A DNA stretch of 64,000 nucleotides from Grifola frondosa. Its lineage: Eukaryota > Basidiomycota > Agaricomycetes > Polyporales > Grifolaceae. The DNA lies in NCBI GenBank assembly GCA_001683735.1, contig LUGG01000004.1, positions 930,001 through 994,000 of the forward strand. Reading direction: 5' to 3'. Position 1 is the stretch's first letter. Each line of letters begins with the position of its first letter. Shown one piece after another: positions 1-11,577 of the stretch. The position numbers and the translations under genes are program-made. The notes beneath the pieces are model-generated. The model had not been told where the DNA came from, made no database searches, and saw only the letters and a list, made by a program, of their open reading frames with translations.

Positions 1-894
1 CAATGTTATGGGATCACAGGTTTATCTCTATTAGCCGAAGGTTCAGACTCATACGTCCTCCGAAGTTCAGAGGACGTATAACGGAAACTCGTCGGGGAGG
101 TAGTGCGAAGTAACGAGGTTCGTAAATGCGGCAAGCATCTAGAGCAGTACTGACACAAGGCAGACTTCGCTTCTGATTATCGCAATACGCTGACCCTCTT
201 CTCAAATACATTGTAGATCAGGCCTGGCCGATTGCATTACACTGCGGCGTCAACCAAGGGTGTCCTGTGCCGCTATACAATCCTTAGGGTCTAGACGCAA
301 ACATCTGGTGCCGCAGAGTATTGATGTGCGCTAATGAAGCTTCAGATCTGTACCACATTCTCATGGCGGCGATGGATCGGTGCAGGGTACACGAATGACA
401 GGGGCGTGAAGGTCGGCGTGAGCTCGCAGGAACTTACGCCGGCTAGTATTATCCTTGACGCGGAGCTGACTCTCTCGAGTCCCCAATGACTCTGGTGAGT
501 TAATCAATTTCTGCAATTCTGCAATGATCGCTAACTAGCGTTTAGGTTGTTTAGCGTGCGTGCTTCATGGTCATTCTGTGACTGTTCGCCGGACAATATG
601 CACGACCGCCTCTTAGCGGATACAGGCTCGTGGGATAGCAGATTCCGAACTGCCTTGCACAGCGCCAGCGGGAAAGGTTGATATAAGAATAGATCCGACA
701 ATAGAGTGACACTCAGTATTATCACGGACTCGGAGTATTTCGCGGGTGTGATGGATGCATAGCTCGAGGACTGAATATGTACACTTGTGGCATGCTAGTA
801 GTACAAGTCAAACACAAAAACCATAACATTCGAGCTCAATGCTGTTTCCTTTCTTTCTTGCACCTATTGAGAATCCCCTCCATCAAGTGCATCT
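1..894. other. No supportable gene at the left end
   Basis: I see no reading frame with recognisable protein character and no clear intron-exon chain. The short frames present look like chance. This may be intergenic sequence or the far flank of a gene lying outside the window. Confidence 0.5.
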
Positions 895-1158
895 CTACCT
901 CCGATAGTTCACACGCTTGAATATCTTCATCAGAAGATCATTACGCTGTGGCATGTGTGCAAATATATGCATCCATGCTACGTTCTTTATGCCTATGGAC
1001 TTGAAGGTCCTTGCAATTCGCAAGGCATCGTTCAGTGGTACCTGCAACGTGCTCAGCAGCGTAAGCATAGGCTGCAGAGCATCGAGCTCTTCAGAAGCCT
1101 TCTGCGAGCAATGAGTTGACGTTGTGGTACCAATGTCTGTCTTATAAGGCCCATGCAT
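895..1158 (-). CDS. Unrecognised small frame, possible C-terminal exon
   Basis: An 87-codon frame on the minus strand. Its last 55 residues have the spacing of an amphipathic helical bundle (leucines in LQVPLNDAL, then a W and IFAHMP, then a basic end). I do not recognise a family. It could be the last exon of an unknown fungal gene, or chance. There is no clear acceptor site that ties it to the other minus-strand fragment at 1672-2245. Confidence 0.2.
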   Translation of the reverse strand: MHGPYKTDIGTTTSTHCSQKASEELDALQPMLTLLSTLQVPLNDALRIARTFKSIGIKNVAWMHIFAHMPQRNDLLMKIFKRVNYRR

Positions 1159-1671
1159 GGAGACCTATGTGAGCATGAAGAAAGTAGTCAGATCAGAGTA
1201 AGGCTCGAGGTTCAACGACGCCTACCATCGCAGATGCACTCTGTGTCGGAGTCTAGAAGGTGATCAGCGTAGATTTTATGAGGACCTTACTGCTATCAAT
1301 AACCCTTGTAGCGGGGCGGTTGACTATTCCCAAGGAATCCCTCCCAGGTCCAGGTCTGCCTGGTCCAGCCCGAGACCTAGCCTTCTTGTGGAGGGTGGGA
1401 CCGTCATGGAGATTGTGTCTTGCTTCCTTATATGAATTTATATATAAGTGCTCATATATGATAAAAAGTGCGGAGGAGAAATTTACTTTGTTCTTCACCC
1501 TCGATCGGTAGGATCTGTGGTTCCCGAATCGACGACACCTTCCGTTCATAGCAATCCTCATGTAATGATCCACCGGCCAACCAGCTTCGTAACTGGTCAG
1601 ATCTGGACACATAGCAAGGACCTAAAAGAAAAACGGCTATATGAATAATATATGTATATCAATAATTTGGA

Positions 1672-2245
1672 CTAGCTTACCTCTTCTTTGTAGAGTTCTT
1701 TTGTTTCTTTCTTCTGGGATAAGTAGGGAGTCTTCCAATCAAAGTATTTATCTCCAACTCGGCGCATCAATCCCTTATGCAGGATCAGCATACGGAAATG
1801 ATTAAAGTATGTAAACATACTCACAATCATTTTTTGGAACTTGTCTGCATCATCTTCCATGCCCAATGCCTGCTGCAAGGATGGACCATCTGATTCTTTG
1901 TCGAAGGATACACGCTTAATGTAGGCAGCCGGTTTTCGGATCAGGCCCTTCAAACCAGCCTGAGTATTCAATGGACCTAAAGACAATGATTATGGATTTA
2001 AATATTGTCAGAAGAGGTAAAATATGATTGATTTATACCCGATGGCATACTAGGCACGGTGTGGAGGAACTTATGAAGGGCTTGGATGATTGAGAATGGT
2101 AGAGAAATACAGGTCGCACATGTTCAAAATTGAACAGCTCGTTCATTTCTTCTCTTACGACAACATTCACAAGGGCCAATCTTGCTAAGGCGTTGAACTT
2201 AAACTCTACTGAGTACTGCGTACTGAACGGCGAACGCGCCAGCAC
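1672..2245 (-). CDS. Unrecognised gene fragment, two possible exons
   Basis: Two minus-strand blocks look protein-like. The right one (2033-2245) encodes a hydrophobic and acidic helical stretch ending near EHVRPV. The left one (1672-1986) encodes a segment containing AGLKGLIRKPAAYIKRVSF followed by LQQALGMEDDADKFQK. A GT...AG intron (about 1982 to 2040 in plus coordinates, donor GTATAAAT on the minus strand) would join them, but the reading frame is not continuous across the whole right block. No start codon or family is recognisable. It could be a decayed gene or a real gene with indels. Confidence 0.3.
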
Positions 2246-2328
2246 GGTCAGGTGATCGTGTCGGATCGATCAGCGCTTGCGCCCCGCCGTTTCGTGTTTG
2301 CGTCAACGTCTTGAATTCAGCGCAAACG

Positions 2329-3146
2329 ATGTCAGCGGACATAAAAGACACGATGTGAGTAGCAAGTAATTTTAATTGAAGAGTCTGATTTATTTGTCTT
2401 GAATAGAAAAGCCATCAGGGATATGATACCCATAATTGACCCTGAAGAAGATTATTTGACCATCGCCGCTGCGGAGGAGCAAATGGCAGTTACTGAAGAT
2501 ACGCGACAGCATGAGCTTGATCAGGCGCACTCCAAACTACGATGTTCGCCTTTTCCTATTTAATGCAGAAGAACAAAGCCTGACGTTGATATCTAGCTTT
2601 AGCCAGGGTCCTGGAAGCTGCGCGGGCATCAGCTACGCGACCCTCTACGATTCCTTCCGCGGAGGCGCATACCGCAAGGATGAACGATCTCGATGTGACG
2701 CGTCTCTCTCTTGCGAAAGCTATCAATGACGCGGAGAGTGCCCTCGCAAGCAAGGAGGCTGAGCTCGCTCGACTGAAGGAGGAAACGCGCATCCTTGAGA
2801 TGTCTGATCCCGCTGCTGAACATGAGCTTGATGCCACTGCGTGAGTCATCATGTTGCCTCTGACGTCGCCTTCGGAAACGACAGTTCCTCTCCTGCTGAT
2901 CCCGTAAATCTCCATCAGTCTAAGGTTAGCCATGTATAAAGGCCTTGGATTTGAACCAGTCATAGACAAAGATGGGCATATGATCAAAATGCTAATTCGT
3001 ACGTTCGCCCATATCTCCCGCCTGACAGCTCGTTCAGCAGCATGCATTTAGGGGCCGAATCAGGCGATGTGCACTGTGTTGCATTCGAACGCGGCAAGTC
3101 GGATTACGAAAACGCTCAAAGACTCTGGAAGCTGGCGTCGTCGTAG
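2329..3146 (+). CDS. SPC24: Kinetochore protein Spc24 (Ndc80 complex)
   Basis: Spc24 pairs with Spc25 and anchors the Ndc80 complex to the inner kinetochore. I read five exons: 2329-2354, 2407-2543, 2597-2840, 2919-2998 and 3052-3146. All introns are GT-AG and the spliced length is 582 nt, 193 residues, which suits the family. The N-terminal half is a predicted coiled coil (roughly residues 25-120). The C-terminal globular part begins after LDATALRLAMYKGLGFEP and contains IRAESGDVHCVAF, matching the Spc24 RWD-like domain pattern. The assignment rests on this two-part layout and the C-terminal motif. It converges on the CAF-1 gene, 300 bp away. NDC80 itself, from the same complex, lies at 47.8-50.3 kb. 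Confidence 0.8.
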
Positions 3147-3443
3147 TTGTGAAGGTGGCGTAGGCCTTGAGACTTTTTACCGTGGACTCGGTTTGAAATA
3201 AGTAGTAAAGTGTATATCTGAATAGCTAATTGATTTGATTGTATCCCTACTCTAGAATATCGTCTGGTCTTATGCAGCACATCTCAACATTCCGTAAGCA
3301 TGTATTGTTGAATTGTACGATATACACAATCATATCCGGGACGTATTGACAAAAGAATGATGACATTCTGGTTCTTTGACTACGTCGGTCCATAAAGTGT
3401 CTATGGTGACGGTTTCAGAATGTCATCGTGGTTAATCAGAGAA

Positions 3444-6347
3444 TCATTGTCCACGCACCCGCGCATCTGGTTTCACCACCCAAACCTTGCGCTCTTTGCT
3501 CTTCTCCGCAATTTCTCGTACCTTCGCCTCAATGGCGTTCTTCTTCACGCGATGTGCTTGCAGCTCGTGGTGGACAGTCTCCACGATACAATGTAGGCTC
3601 GTCGTCGCAAGCGAGTCAATGCGCGCGAACAGCAGAGGCAAGTGCACATTGGGAAACGGTGTTTTCGGCATTAGCGGTGTACGCTTGACTGGAGCAGATG
3701 ATGGTCCTGGAGCAGATAGGATGGCGGGTTGAACGTTGATGAAGCGGGCAGGAAGAGCGGGAACTGCGAAGAGAGGATCTGAGGCGGATTTCCCTGTTGC
3801 GGGTTTGACCGATTCTTCTACAGACGTGGAAACGAAAGTAAAGGGATTTATAGGGAATGGAGTGTCTGAACACTATCATCAGTATTGAGTGCGAAACCAA
3901 CAAAAGCGTGACATACCATTGAAGAGCTCAATGCGATACGGATGGAAAGGTTCGTATTTGCACCGGCCAACAGTCGATTCCCAGCAAGGACCCTTCGTAA
4001 ATGGCACCAATGGGACAACTATTTTACGTTTCTTGTTCTGCTTAGTCGCATCGTCCCCTTTCCGCTTCGGGGGAACAGGGAGATCGGACGGGAGTCCATC
4101 CGGTGAACGAGCCCTATCTTCTACCGGCGTACCAGGATCCTCCACTTCATCATCGTCCACCAACCAGTCGTCTAGATCCGAGTCTCCCTCGTCACCTCCA
4201 TCTTCCTCCTCAGCATCCTCTACAACATCATCGGCTTCGCCTCCTTCCTCTTCCCACTCTTCTCCACTATCATACCCATAGTCTATCGCAGCAACATCCC
4301 GTGCAAAAGGCGCACGCGGCCCAATCTCATGCGAGTTCCTGGTCCATGTTCCAAAGTAACCCGGGCGCGCGTCCGAGGCGAAGATGAGTACCTTGGCAGG
4401 CAGCAAGCTACGATTACGCAAAAGTGCAAGGAGAGAGCGCACTTGTGCATCATCGCCGGATATTTCAGCCTCGTTTAGTTGGGCTATGATAGTGCGAACA
4501 TGGTGAGGGCAGTACGTCTTGAGCCGAGATCGATGTGAACGACGACAAGGACGATGAATTGAAGGAGGTAAGGCAGAAAAGCTGTCCCATAAGCGTTCTA
4601 ACAAGCACCATGAGCACGAACCGCCTGACACAAGACACCAACAAACCTTGAATAGACGAACGCCCCACATCGATGTAAGACAGTGCATCCTGCATCTGCA
4701 CATCTTCGGGAGCGTTCCGCACCTCTTCGTCATCGATAATGATGACATTCCCATCTGTTCTGTACTTTCCTTTCGCTGTTTGAGTTCTAGCATCCCGGAA
4801 CCAATTGATGGGAGCAAGTTCAGCATCCTTCTTGACGACGAAGGGCTTGAATGCTTTCTGAAATTCTGATTGCACAGATGACGGTCCTGCTACGCTGGGG
4901 TCTGGATCCTTCGCAGCAGATGAGGAACGAACGGGCGCCTGAGGTCTAGCCTTCCCAAAGAAGTTTGCCATGAGAGAGCGCGATTTGTCCTGTGCTGCCT
5001 TTTCCTTCATGTCTTTCTCAAATTTGGCAGCTTTCTTCTCTAACCGTTCTTTTTCCTACACACTGTGGATGAGAATGGAGGCTCAAGCTAATTGGAAAGA
5101 GATACCTTAGCAATTTTCTCGGAATCGACCGATTTCCTCGAGCGACTGGGACCCTTCGTCCCGGGACTTCCATTTTGTTGACCACTCTGCAACACAGCAA
5201 TTATTCACTTGACAAGAAAATAAAATAGAAAAGTTACCTCGTCGTTGTCGGTCCGCTGAACTTTCTCAACGCGTTTGTTTTTCAGCTGCTGAGAGGATCT
5301 ACTTTCATGATCACTTGATTCAACAACGACTATTTCATCCGAGGCCTTCATGCCAAATCTTGACTTCAAAGATGTTTTACCAGTGTGTTTGGAACCAACA
5401 AGGGCATTTCGCTCATCCTCTGAAAGCGACTCAAATAAAACTTGGACATCCTTCTGAGCCTGGTAATATGGGCATAATTAAACACATACGGTTCCTAATG
5501 AGACTTGGAACACTCACCTGACGTCGCTCTGTTATTCTGTTCTCTATTTTCTCCCTCGCTGTCTTCGGAAGCCAGTCTCTCAGCTGCTCTACAACCTCCC
5601 ATTTCCATATGTGCAGACCAGTAGGAACTTTGGCACCTCCGGGAAGACTTTGAAGACCATAGTTGTTACGAGATGCGATGGATTTAATGGCTTGTTCTAC
5701 CACGTCATAAGGAAGAGCCAACGCCAACACTTTGGAGGCGGCGTCGTCGTCATCGTCATCCTGTTCGGGAAGAAGTTCGTGCTGAATGTGTTTCGAGAGA
5801 GCTGGCAAAGTCTTGTCACTGCATGTAGCGCATACCGCAACAAGATCGATCACTCAACCACGATACCTGGTAACTGAATTGTGGCCACGTACCTTTCGTG
5901 AACTAACTTTGCGATGAGCGGTTTATGCTCGTCCGGTATCGCGTCTAAGGGGGGTTCTTGACGTTTCATACGTTGCTCGATCATCTCGCGAAATTTGACA
6001 ATTTCTGTGAGGGACAAAATTCAAAGCGTTGATCACACACGGGGTATTCTAATGCTCTCATTGACTCGCCTTGCATCGTCTCCGACATCTTTTGAAACGA
6101 TAGAATCTTCTGCTTGAGCACAAGCTTTCCATGTCTGATTTCAACCAAAGATGATTTATGTGGTTTGTCTGTCCAGGCATGAATTAGCTACAATAAACGT
6201 AATGGAGATTTGCTCACCGCTGGCCGTCAAATTATCGTCCTCGGTCATTGCTGTAGAGTGGTTCAGCGTGCCTAAACGCGGATAGCAGCGTTTCAACATA
6301 CCTTTATTCCTGACAGAATCTGTCATGACGCTCATTGCGTGTTTCAT
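3444..6347 (-). CDS. CAC1: Chromatin assembly factor 1 large subunit (CAF-1 p150 / Cac1)
   Basis: The largest CAF-1 subunit deposits H3-H4 behind replication forks and binds PCNA. The gene has many exons. The start at 6347 is followed by two short exons and then LKQKILSFQKMSETMQ, typical of fungal p150 N-termini. A lysine/glutamate-rich KER-like stretch lies near 4990-5060. The segment KPFVVKKDAELAPINWF and then the diagnostic acidic block (GTWTRNSHEIGPRAPF, followed by DYGYDSGEEWEEE, about 4200-4350) define the CAF1A domain. The C-terminus (AHRVKKNAIEAKVREIAEK) is the conserved winged-helix tail. I found no frame disruption. The gene is divergent from RFC2 with a 150-bp spacer that contains two ACGCGT boxes. 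Confidence 0.9.
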
Positions 6348-6497
6348 GCGAGCTGAGATATTGGATTCCGAAAGGGCACGATGACAAGACGACGACCAAC
6401 GCGTCTAGTCACGCCGCGACTCGAAACGTGACAATCTGTGACACGTCGCGACAACAACTCAGACGCGTGACATCGCATTCCCTAAGCTCGAGCCAAC
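6348..6497. promoter_or_regulatory. Divergent CAF-1/RFC2 promoter with two ACGCGT boxes
   Basis: The 150-bp spacer between the start codons of two DNA-replication genes contains ACGCGT at 6399-6404 and 6463-6468. ACGCGT is the core of the MluI cell-cycle box bound by MBF/Swi6-type complexes in ascomycete yeasts. Two copies in 150 bp is far above a one-per-4096-bp chance rate. That they are functional here is inference. Confidence 0.5.
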
Positions 6498-7872
6498 ATG
6501 TCCTTCTTCCAGCCTCATGTCGCTAAAGCATCTCAAAAACATACACTTGGTCCAGAGCACCAGCCATGGGTGGAAAAATAGTACGTCGTGCTCTTAAAGT
6601 CCGTCGGAAATGAGCTGATAGTGTCGCTCAGCCGTCCAAAAACCATCGACGATGTCTCTGCTCAGGAGCACACCGTGGCTGTCTTGCGCAAAACCCTGAC
6701 TTCGACCAACGTAGGCATTGTTCTATTTTTTCCATCGAATATACCTTTTATAATATATCAATGAAGCTGCCGCACATGTTGTTCTATGGTCCGCCAGGAA
6801 CTGGCAAGACGTCTACGATTCTCGCCCTCTCGCGGCAGTTGTTTGGGTTTGTTCCGTCCTTTCCTACTATGTACTGGGCTCACTATTGTGACATGAAGAC
6901 CAGATAACTTTAGGTCTCGAGTGTTGGAGTTGAACGCGTCTGATGAGCGCGGTATTTCCATCGTACGGGAGAAGATTAAGAACTTTGCTCGTCAGACCCC
7001 CCGTGCTCAAGCTGTCGCGTCCGATGGGAAGACATATCCATGTCCACCATACAAAATCGTCATTTTGGATGAGGCGGACTCCATGACACAGGATGCTCAG
7101 GCCGCGCTCCGGAGAATCATGGAGAATTACGCTAGGATAACAAGGTTCTGCCTCGTCTGCAATTATGTCACCAGGTAAGTTAGCGATGGTATTCCAAAAG
7201 CTTTCTTCTAATCGCTTGTAGAATCATTGAACCGCTTGCTTCTCGTTGCTCTAAGTTTCGCTTCAAACCGCTGGATCCTTCTTCCACTTCGAGCCGACTA
7301 TCACAAATCGCTGTGGCCGAACGCATTCCAGTAACAGATGAAGTCATCTCTGCCCTCATCAGTACCTCTCAGGGTGACCTTCGTCGCTCAATTACCTATC
7401 TTCAATCTGCTTCCCGTTTGTCCATGTCCACCAGCCCACCGAGCGACATCACTCCAAGTGATATTCAGGAAATCGCTGGCGTGGTGCCAGATGCTGTTAT
7501 TCAAGACTTCGCAGCTGCGCTCGGAATTGATGTGTTGTCGGACGCTGCTATGGATGTAGACGATACGGCAAAACCGAAGGTCAAAGGTTTCGACGGCGTA
7601 AGAAAAAAAGTGAGGGAGATTATCAGGGAAGGATACTCGGCCTCTCAGATTATCTCCCAAGTTCGTAATCCCGTTGATTGGTGTGGTTTCTTGCTGACCA
7701 TGATGTTCAACAGTTGCATGATGTTATCATAGAACATCCCATATTAAATGCTCGTCAAAAATCGCGGTGTGCTCTTGCCTTCGCGGAGGTAGATAAAGCC
7801 CTGTGTGATGGCGCGGACGAAGAGCTGTGGATACTTGAAGCCGGCCTGCGAGTACATAAAGCCGTCTCATAA
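6498..7872 (+). CDS. RFC2: Replication factor C subunit 2 (clamp loader AAA+ ATPase)
   Basis: A small subunit of the clamp loader that opens PCNA at primer-template junctions. Exon 1 starts at ATG 6498 and splices to give WVEKYRPKTIDD. The Walker A motif is [12 protein letters not shown] (about 6780-6815), Walker B is ILDEADSMT (about 7065-7090), and the RFC arginine-finger motif is [14 protein letters not shown] (about 7222-7262). The wording of the Walker B and SRC regions matches yeast Rfc2 / human RFC4 rather than Rfc3 or Rfc5. The C-terminal collar domain ends in VHKAVS at a TAA (7870-7872). The frame is intact throughout. It converges on the Hsp70 gene. Confidence 0.92.
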
Positions 7873-8095
7873 GCTTCCATTGTCACTGCGCCTTCTGTTC
7901 TTCATCTTGTAAGTTGATTTGTAGCATTAGAGTTGCTTACCGTTCGCTATATAATTGCTGAAAACCAGCTGATACGTTTCTGCTGCTGTTTGCACGAAAA
8001 TAAAGAGAGCTTCGATTTTATACGCAAACACAAAGCGTAACAAAATGTGACAAGAAGCAATACGACCACACTACACCCCAAGCTCGAAAGAACAT

Positions 8096-10372
8096 TCACC
8101 GAATGCCCGCAGTCGCTTTTTGTAGCGCCCGCCGGATACCCAATTGCGCCTTCCTGAGTTCATCAGCGGAGGAGTCCTCAACCTCCAGCTTCTCGAGCGC
8201 GCGAGCCAGCTCGGCCTCAACCTGCGCCTTCGCTCCGCGCTTGAGCTTCATGCCGATCTCCGGCGAGGTGATGGTGTTCTCAACCTGGTGGACGTAGGTC
8301 TCGAGGTCGGCCTTCGCGTCATGGCGAGCGGAGAAGTCCTTGTCCGCCTGCTTGAACTGCTCAGCGTCCTTGATCATCTGCTCGATCTCCGCAGATGAGA
8401 GACGGCCAACGGAGTTGGTAATGCCTGATAACATTCTGATGAGCACTGCACAACACCGGAATGAGATACTGGACTTACTGATTTGGGCTTTACGGCCAGA
8501 GGCACGATCCTGGGCAGTGACCTTCAGCAGACCATTGGCATCAACCTCGAAGGTCGTCACAAGCTCAGCCTGACCACGGGGCATGGGGGGAATACCAGTG
8601 AGCTCGAACTCGCCTAGCAGACGGTTGTCGCGGCACTGAGTGCGCTCTCCCTCATAGCTGGATAGGCCCGATTAAGTGATATTACGAGGTATTGTAATGG
8701 GAAAACGTACACAGGGAAGGTGACGGTAGTCTGGTTGTCCTCGACCGTGGTGAACGTCCGGGACTTGTTGGTGGGAATGGGGGTGTTACGGGGCACAACG
8801 ATACCGAAGATGTCGCCCTGCATAGCGACACCGAGGGACAAAGGAGCAACATCCAGGAGCAGGAGGTCAGCAGTCTTATCGGAGGTCTGGCCGGTGAGAA
8901 CCGCGGCTTGGACAGCAGCACCGTAGGCGACGGCCTCATCGGGGTTGATGGACTTGTTCAATTGACGGCCACCGAAGTACTCAGAGACGAGGGACTGGAT
9001 TTTGGGGATACGGGTAGAACCACCAACAAGAACGATGTCGTCGACCTTCTCACGAGGCATCTTCGCATCCTTCAAGACCCGCTCGACAGGATCAATGGTA
9101 GACTTGAAGAGCGGCGCGTTAATCTCCTCGAAACGAGCACGGGTGATGTTTGCAGAGAAATCCTCGCCCTAATTTCGGAAGTCAACTCCAGTCCAGAAAG
9201 CACATATGTTCAATGCATACCTGGTAGAGTGAGTCGACCTCAACGGTAGTCTGCGCAACGCTAGAAAGCGTCCTCTTGGCACGTTCGCAAGCACTCCGGA
9301 GACGACGCAGAGCACGGGCATCATCGGAGATGTCAAGATTGGTTTTCCGTTGGAACTCCTTCTTGAAGTGCTGCAGCAGGTTGTTGTCAAAGTCCTCACC
9401 ACCCAAGTGAGTATCACCAGCAGTGGCTTTTACAGCGAACACACCGCCAGTGATGTTGAGGAGCGAGACATCGAAAGTTCCTCCTCCCAGATCGAAGATG
9501 AGCACGTTCTTCTCAGCGCTCGATTGACGGTCGAGACCGTAGGCAATGGCAGCGGCAGTGGGCTCGTTAATGATACGGAGTACCTCGAGACCAGCGATGG
9601 AGCCAGCATCCTTGGTTGCCAAACGCTGGGAGTCGTTGAAGTATGCAGGGACACTGGAAAGAAAATTTATGATTTGTCAACAGTTGACCTAATGAACCGA
9701 CCAGCACTAACGTTACAACAGCCTTCTTGACAGTCTTGCCGAGCTTTGCTTCTGAGATCTCCTTCATTTTCGTGAGAACCATGGATGAGATTTCCTGAGG
9801 GCTGAAGGTCTTCTCCTCGCCAAGATAGTTAACCTTGATCAACGGAGATCCATCCTTCTCGATGACCTCGAAAGGCCAATGCGTCATATCCTAAAACATT
9901 CAAGAGAATGAGCGAGCGGGACCATAACTCTTACACCGTATGCAAACCTTCTTGACATCAGGATCGCTATGAAGACAACATAGTCAGGAAAAAGGGCGCC
10001 TTTTCGAGAAAAGAATAAACGCACTCGTATCTCCGGCCGATAAGACGCTTTGCATCGAAAACAGTGTTGCGAGGGTTCATCGCAGCCTGGTTCTTGGCAG
10101 CATCACCAATCAAGCGCTCCTCCGCAGAGAAAGCGACGTAGGAGGGTGTTGTCCGGTTACCCTCTAATCAGAAGCCTCAGCATCATGAATACGCGCGCAA
10201 GGTTAGTGACTGACGGTCATTGGCAATGATCTCGACACGGTCGTTTTGCCAAACACCGACACAGCTGCAAGGATATCAGTGTGATGATTCTCGCCAGAAC
10301 CGTTCCTGAACAAACTCACGAGTAGGTGGTACCGAGATCGATACCAATCGCACCGTCGAACAGGTCATCCAT
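8096..10372 (-). CDS. SSB1: Ribosome-associated Hsp70 (Ssb type)
   Basis: Cytosolic Hsp70 that binds nascent chains at the ribosome exit with the RAC co-chaperone. The start at 10372 gives [18 protein letters not shown]. Conserved signatures follow in order: [23 protein letters not shown] (about 9480), [12 protein letters not shown] (about 9020), then the substrate-binding domain. The C-terminus ends ...[12 protein letters not shown] and then [10 protein letters not shown], and lacks the EEVD tail of SSA-type cytosolic Hsp70s. That ending and the close wording to yeast Ssb are why I call Ssb and not Ssa. Several introns are present and the frame is intact. The sequence just upstream of the ATG is strongly CT-rich on the coding strand, as in highly expressed fungal genes. 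Confidence 0.92.
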
Positions 10373-10557
10373 TTTTTTAGAAGAGAATGGGAAGAGAAAG
10401 GTAACGAAGGGAGGTGGAGAGGGAGGTGGTAGATGTTGAGTGAAGAAAAAAAATCGATCTGGCTGAGGTAAGCATTGCACGCGTCGCAATTCGCCGCTGC
10501 AAGTCCGTGCACTCTGGAATAGCTCATAGCACGCTCCCGGTGCTGGAGCTCCTTAGC

Positions 10558-11508
10558 ATGTCCCTACCTCACATTCGCCCTTGGGCAACAGCGACTGCAC
10601 GATGTTCGCGGCGGACGCGACCTTCCCAGACGCTGAAAAAGGCCGTTCGATATGTCTCCGGCACCCAAGTTGGTGTCGTTGAGGAGAAACCGTTAGAGTC
10701 CATGGAAGACTGGACCAACTTCCAACTAAAACGAGCAGGATACCAATCGCTAAGTACGTCTCGCTCTGCATGGAATTTCGTCTGATCTGATAGTGTGTGC
10801 ACCTCCTAGTCGAGCAGTTTTCTGCATACGGCTCTACGCAGACGCGACAGAATTCCTTCCAGCCCCACCACCCTCTCAATCGACCCGTAGCACCCTCCAA
10901 CATCACCCTGTCCACGCTCCTTGCCTCTGGTGCACACTTTGGTCATTCGCAGTCTCTCATGAACCCCAACTTCATGCCGTATGCATATGGTGTCCGTGCG
11001 GGTATCACGATTATCGACCTCGATCACACACTCCCTCTTCTACGTCGTGCAGCCCAAGTGGTTCGAGGCATCGCCGCCAAAGAAGGATCCATCGTCTTCG
11101 TGGGTACACGACCTGACCTCCGCGCCGCCGTCCGCAAGGCTGGCCGAGCGAGTGGGACCGCTTGGCTATCATGTTGGAGAGAGGTGGCTGCCAGGAACGC
11201 TCACGAACAAGAATCAAATGTTCGGGGTAGAAATTGGAAGCGAAGTGCAAGTTGCCCCGGACCTCGTCATCTTCCTCAACCCCATTCCGAATATGCACGC
11301 TATCCGGGAATGCGCCCTCGAACATGTTCCCACTATCGGCATCGTTGACTCGAATGTTGATCCTCGCATTGTCATGTACCCAATACCTGCGAATGACGAA
11401 AGCACCCGTACTGCAGAGCTCATTGCTGGAGTGTTGGGCATTGCTGGGAGGGAGGGTGCTGCGCTGGCTCGTGAAGAACATCTCAAACGACCGACAAAGC
11501 AGAGATGA
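10558..11508 (+). CDS. MRP4: Mitochondrial small-subunit ribosomal protein uS2m (frameshifted)
   Basis: The mitochondrial homologue of bacterial S2, in the body-head region of the 37S subunit. Exon 1 is 10558-10753 and exon 2 is 10810-11508. The N-terminus (SLPHIRPWATATARCSRR) is arginine-rich with no acidic residues, as expected for a mitochondrial presequence. The S2 signature LLASGAHFGHSQ lies at about 10920-10955 and FLNPIPNMHAIREC at about 11271-11312. The frame changes once, at 11142-11143: RPDLRAAVRKA is in one frame and AERVGPLGYHVG in the next. Removing one G gives a spliced 894-nt frame. This looks like a one-base insertion in the sequence. It is divergent from SSB1 by 185 bp and converges on TRP2 70 bp away. 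Confidence 0.85.
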
Positions 11509-11577
11509 CGCGAAAACATTTCCAAACCCGCATGGCGTTACATGTTCTAGATATATGTAGGTACATCATAATTATCA

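Noticed and set aside
1320..1380. Short imperfect repeat of CCAGGTCC/CCTGGTCC type
   Set aside because: Too short and imperfect to be a terminal repeat or a regulatory element that I could defend.
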